DNA from: Dipteris shenzhenensis
Lineage: Eukaryota > Polypodiophyta > Polypodiopsida > Gleicheniales
NCBI GenBank assembly: GCA_047967505.1
Contig: CM106539.1
Direction: 5' to 3' (one strand)
Length of the DNA stretch: 64,000 bases
Part shown: one piece after another, positions 62,767 through 64,000 of the stretch
Layout of the letters: each line of letters begins with the position of its first letter
Numbering within the stretch: position 1 is the first letter of the stretch
Notes under the pieces: generated by a model
The model's input: the letters and a program-made list of their open reading frames with translations, nothing else
The model's database searches: none
What the model was told of the DNA's origin: nothing
Program-made: the position numbers and the translations under genes

Positions 62767-64000
62767 AAGAAAACTCACTAGTGGGTGGATTGGATGGATG
62801 GGATGTCTAATTGCTTGTGGAAAGTGTTAGCACACATAGCATCATTAACTTTCTACTCTACCAAGAACAAGAGCGTTCACTGCAGCCTTGGAACATAGCA
62901 TGAGGGTGGAGATAGCTAGAGATCAAGGTGTTATTGTTAAGCTTCATGAGCCTTATTCTTTTCAGGAGGATCATGGACTCGCGATCCATGGATACCATTT
63001 TGGGCTGTGATTGGTCCCCAATCTCTACACAAACTAAGCTCACTTACTAGCTAATCTATTGGCCAAGCCACAATCCTAGCTGCAAAAGAGTTTCCTCTAG
63101 CATCAAAATGTAGTGCCTCCAAAACCTGGGCCGGTGCATGTGCTAGGAGGCTTTCCCATGCCACTAGAAGGTGCTTTCATCCTAAGCAGTCTCCGACGGT
63201 GCATCACTATCTAGCAAAGACTCATCTAAAACTTGAGGTGCATGTTTGGTTCGGTACCACCTATTAATGCCAAAAGGGTGCTAGCATGTGACTAGGAACC
63301 TGCCTAACGAGTCCCCAACAAATAGACAGGATTGTCTCCCAACGGATAGACCCAAATGCCCCACAACTATAATCAAGCCACGAAAAGCATGATAGATATA
63401 GATCAAATGGTGAATGCAATATAAACATTTGCTACCTACTAGCACATAGTACTCAAGCATCAACATAAGACTTGAGAAAAGCAATGGTGCACTTGGGTGA
63501 CAACTTAATAAGCTCCATATATCTCACCAATCGAGCTCAAACGATGAGCTCACCATAGGCATATGGTCTCTTTCTTTCATGGCACTACTTGCTGTACACT
63601 TTTCAGGGCCAGCTAGATGGAAAGTACAACAAGATGACTGTACAATAAGGAGTAGAATCATCGATTGACAAGGCAGCAATGTATGGGGTGCGTTTAAAGG
63701 ACTGAGCTGGCGCTACTGGCTAAAATGAAGGGCTGCTTTGCCTTGATTGATAACAGTGCTGATTGCATGCAACGGAAGCTGAGTGGAGACGCACTGTATA
63801 AGGATGTTCATGTACGACTGCTACTGCTGAAGATGCAGTATTTGCGTGTTTTTCTTTTTGAGCACGTGAGCATGCTTGATGCATAATCAGCGCACCAATG
63901 CAAGAAAGGAGAACATCTGGAAGGGAAGGAGGGGATTATAATATACAAGGGAAGGTAATGAGACTGAGAGAGGGGAAGGGGGGGGGCGGGGAGGGGAGAG
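62767..64000. other. No recognisable gene; purine-rich end
   Basis: Only short frames. The last 60 bp or so are G/A-rich (63941-64000), with a run of nine G followed by CGGGG. Nothing was assigned. Confidence 0.5.

Overview
This is a plant nuclear window, gene-poor and dominated by transposable elements. Two host genes read clearly: a seven-exon DUF7642-type membrane protein gene (minus strand, coding exons 27862 down to 21508) and an intact single-coding-exon Yos1/IER3IP1-like gene (minus, 53136-52903). The DUF7642 family is known from land plants, the Yos1 protein has the plant-type N-terminus, introns are kilobases long and filled with repeats, and Copia, chromovirus and LINE families are mixed. 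Together these suggest a large-genome land plant. A fern or other non-angiosperm is my guess from the LINE types, not a demonstrated fact.

Left part (about 1-21 kb). After decayed Copia/LTR debris and an unclear stretch, 3.9-20.1 kb is a stack of minus-strand Copia elements. Copia D (RT fragment at 3.9-4.4 kb; integrase, protease, Gag, primer-binding site and 5' LTR at 16.9-20.1 kb) is split by Copia A (4.4-8.0 kb plus 15.4-16.9 kb). A is split by Copia B (8.1-15.4 kb, both LTRs). D itself abuts a broken Gypsy integrase (20.1-21.1 kb, plus strand). A 648-bp terminal-inverted-repeat element with a 9-bp target duplication sits inside D at 17.69-18.34 kb.

Middle (21.5-46 kb). The DUF7642 gene occupies 21.5-27.9 kb. 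Its 4.8-kb fifth intron holds LTR-like and Copia Gag-like debris. Then come an LRR fragment (29.5 kb), minus-strand retropepsin-like debris (31-33.5 kb), a long stretch without recognisable genes, a Met/Gly-rich repeat segment fused to a Gypsy RNase H fragment (37.3-37.8 kb), and two plus-strand LINEs (40.9-42.4 and 42.4-45.4 kb).

Right part (46-64 kb). Copia C (46164-52190) is complete with 273-bp LTRs and a 5-bp target duplication, but its coding region is broken. It lies just downstream of the Yos1-like gene. At 54-59 kb a chromovirus (E, 54224-58836; LTRs, target duplication and chromodomain, but no reverse transcriptase) interrupts a LINE ORF1-like coding region, and the host frame reads through when the insertion is removed. 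A solo LTR with 5-bp target duplication is at 60459-60741, and a 5' LTR with primer-binding site at 62377-62766.

The most unusual signals are dense short-motif arrays in the untranslated leaders of the Copia elements: GTAC/CCGTACA in A and C, an AAATTTGGGGC repeat in C, and TGACGTGGCA/GCCACGT in B. They resemble known plant transcription-factor core sites (SBP-box and bZIP). No autonomous intact transposon, tRNA, rRNA or CRISPR array was seen.
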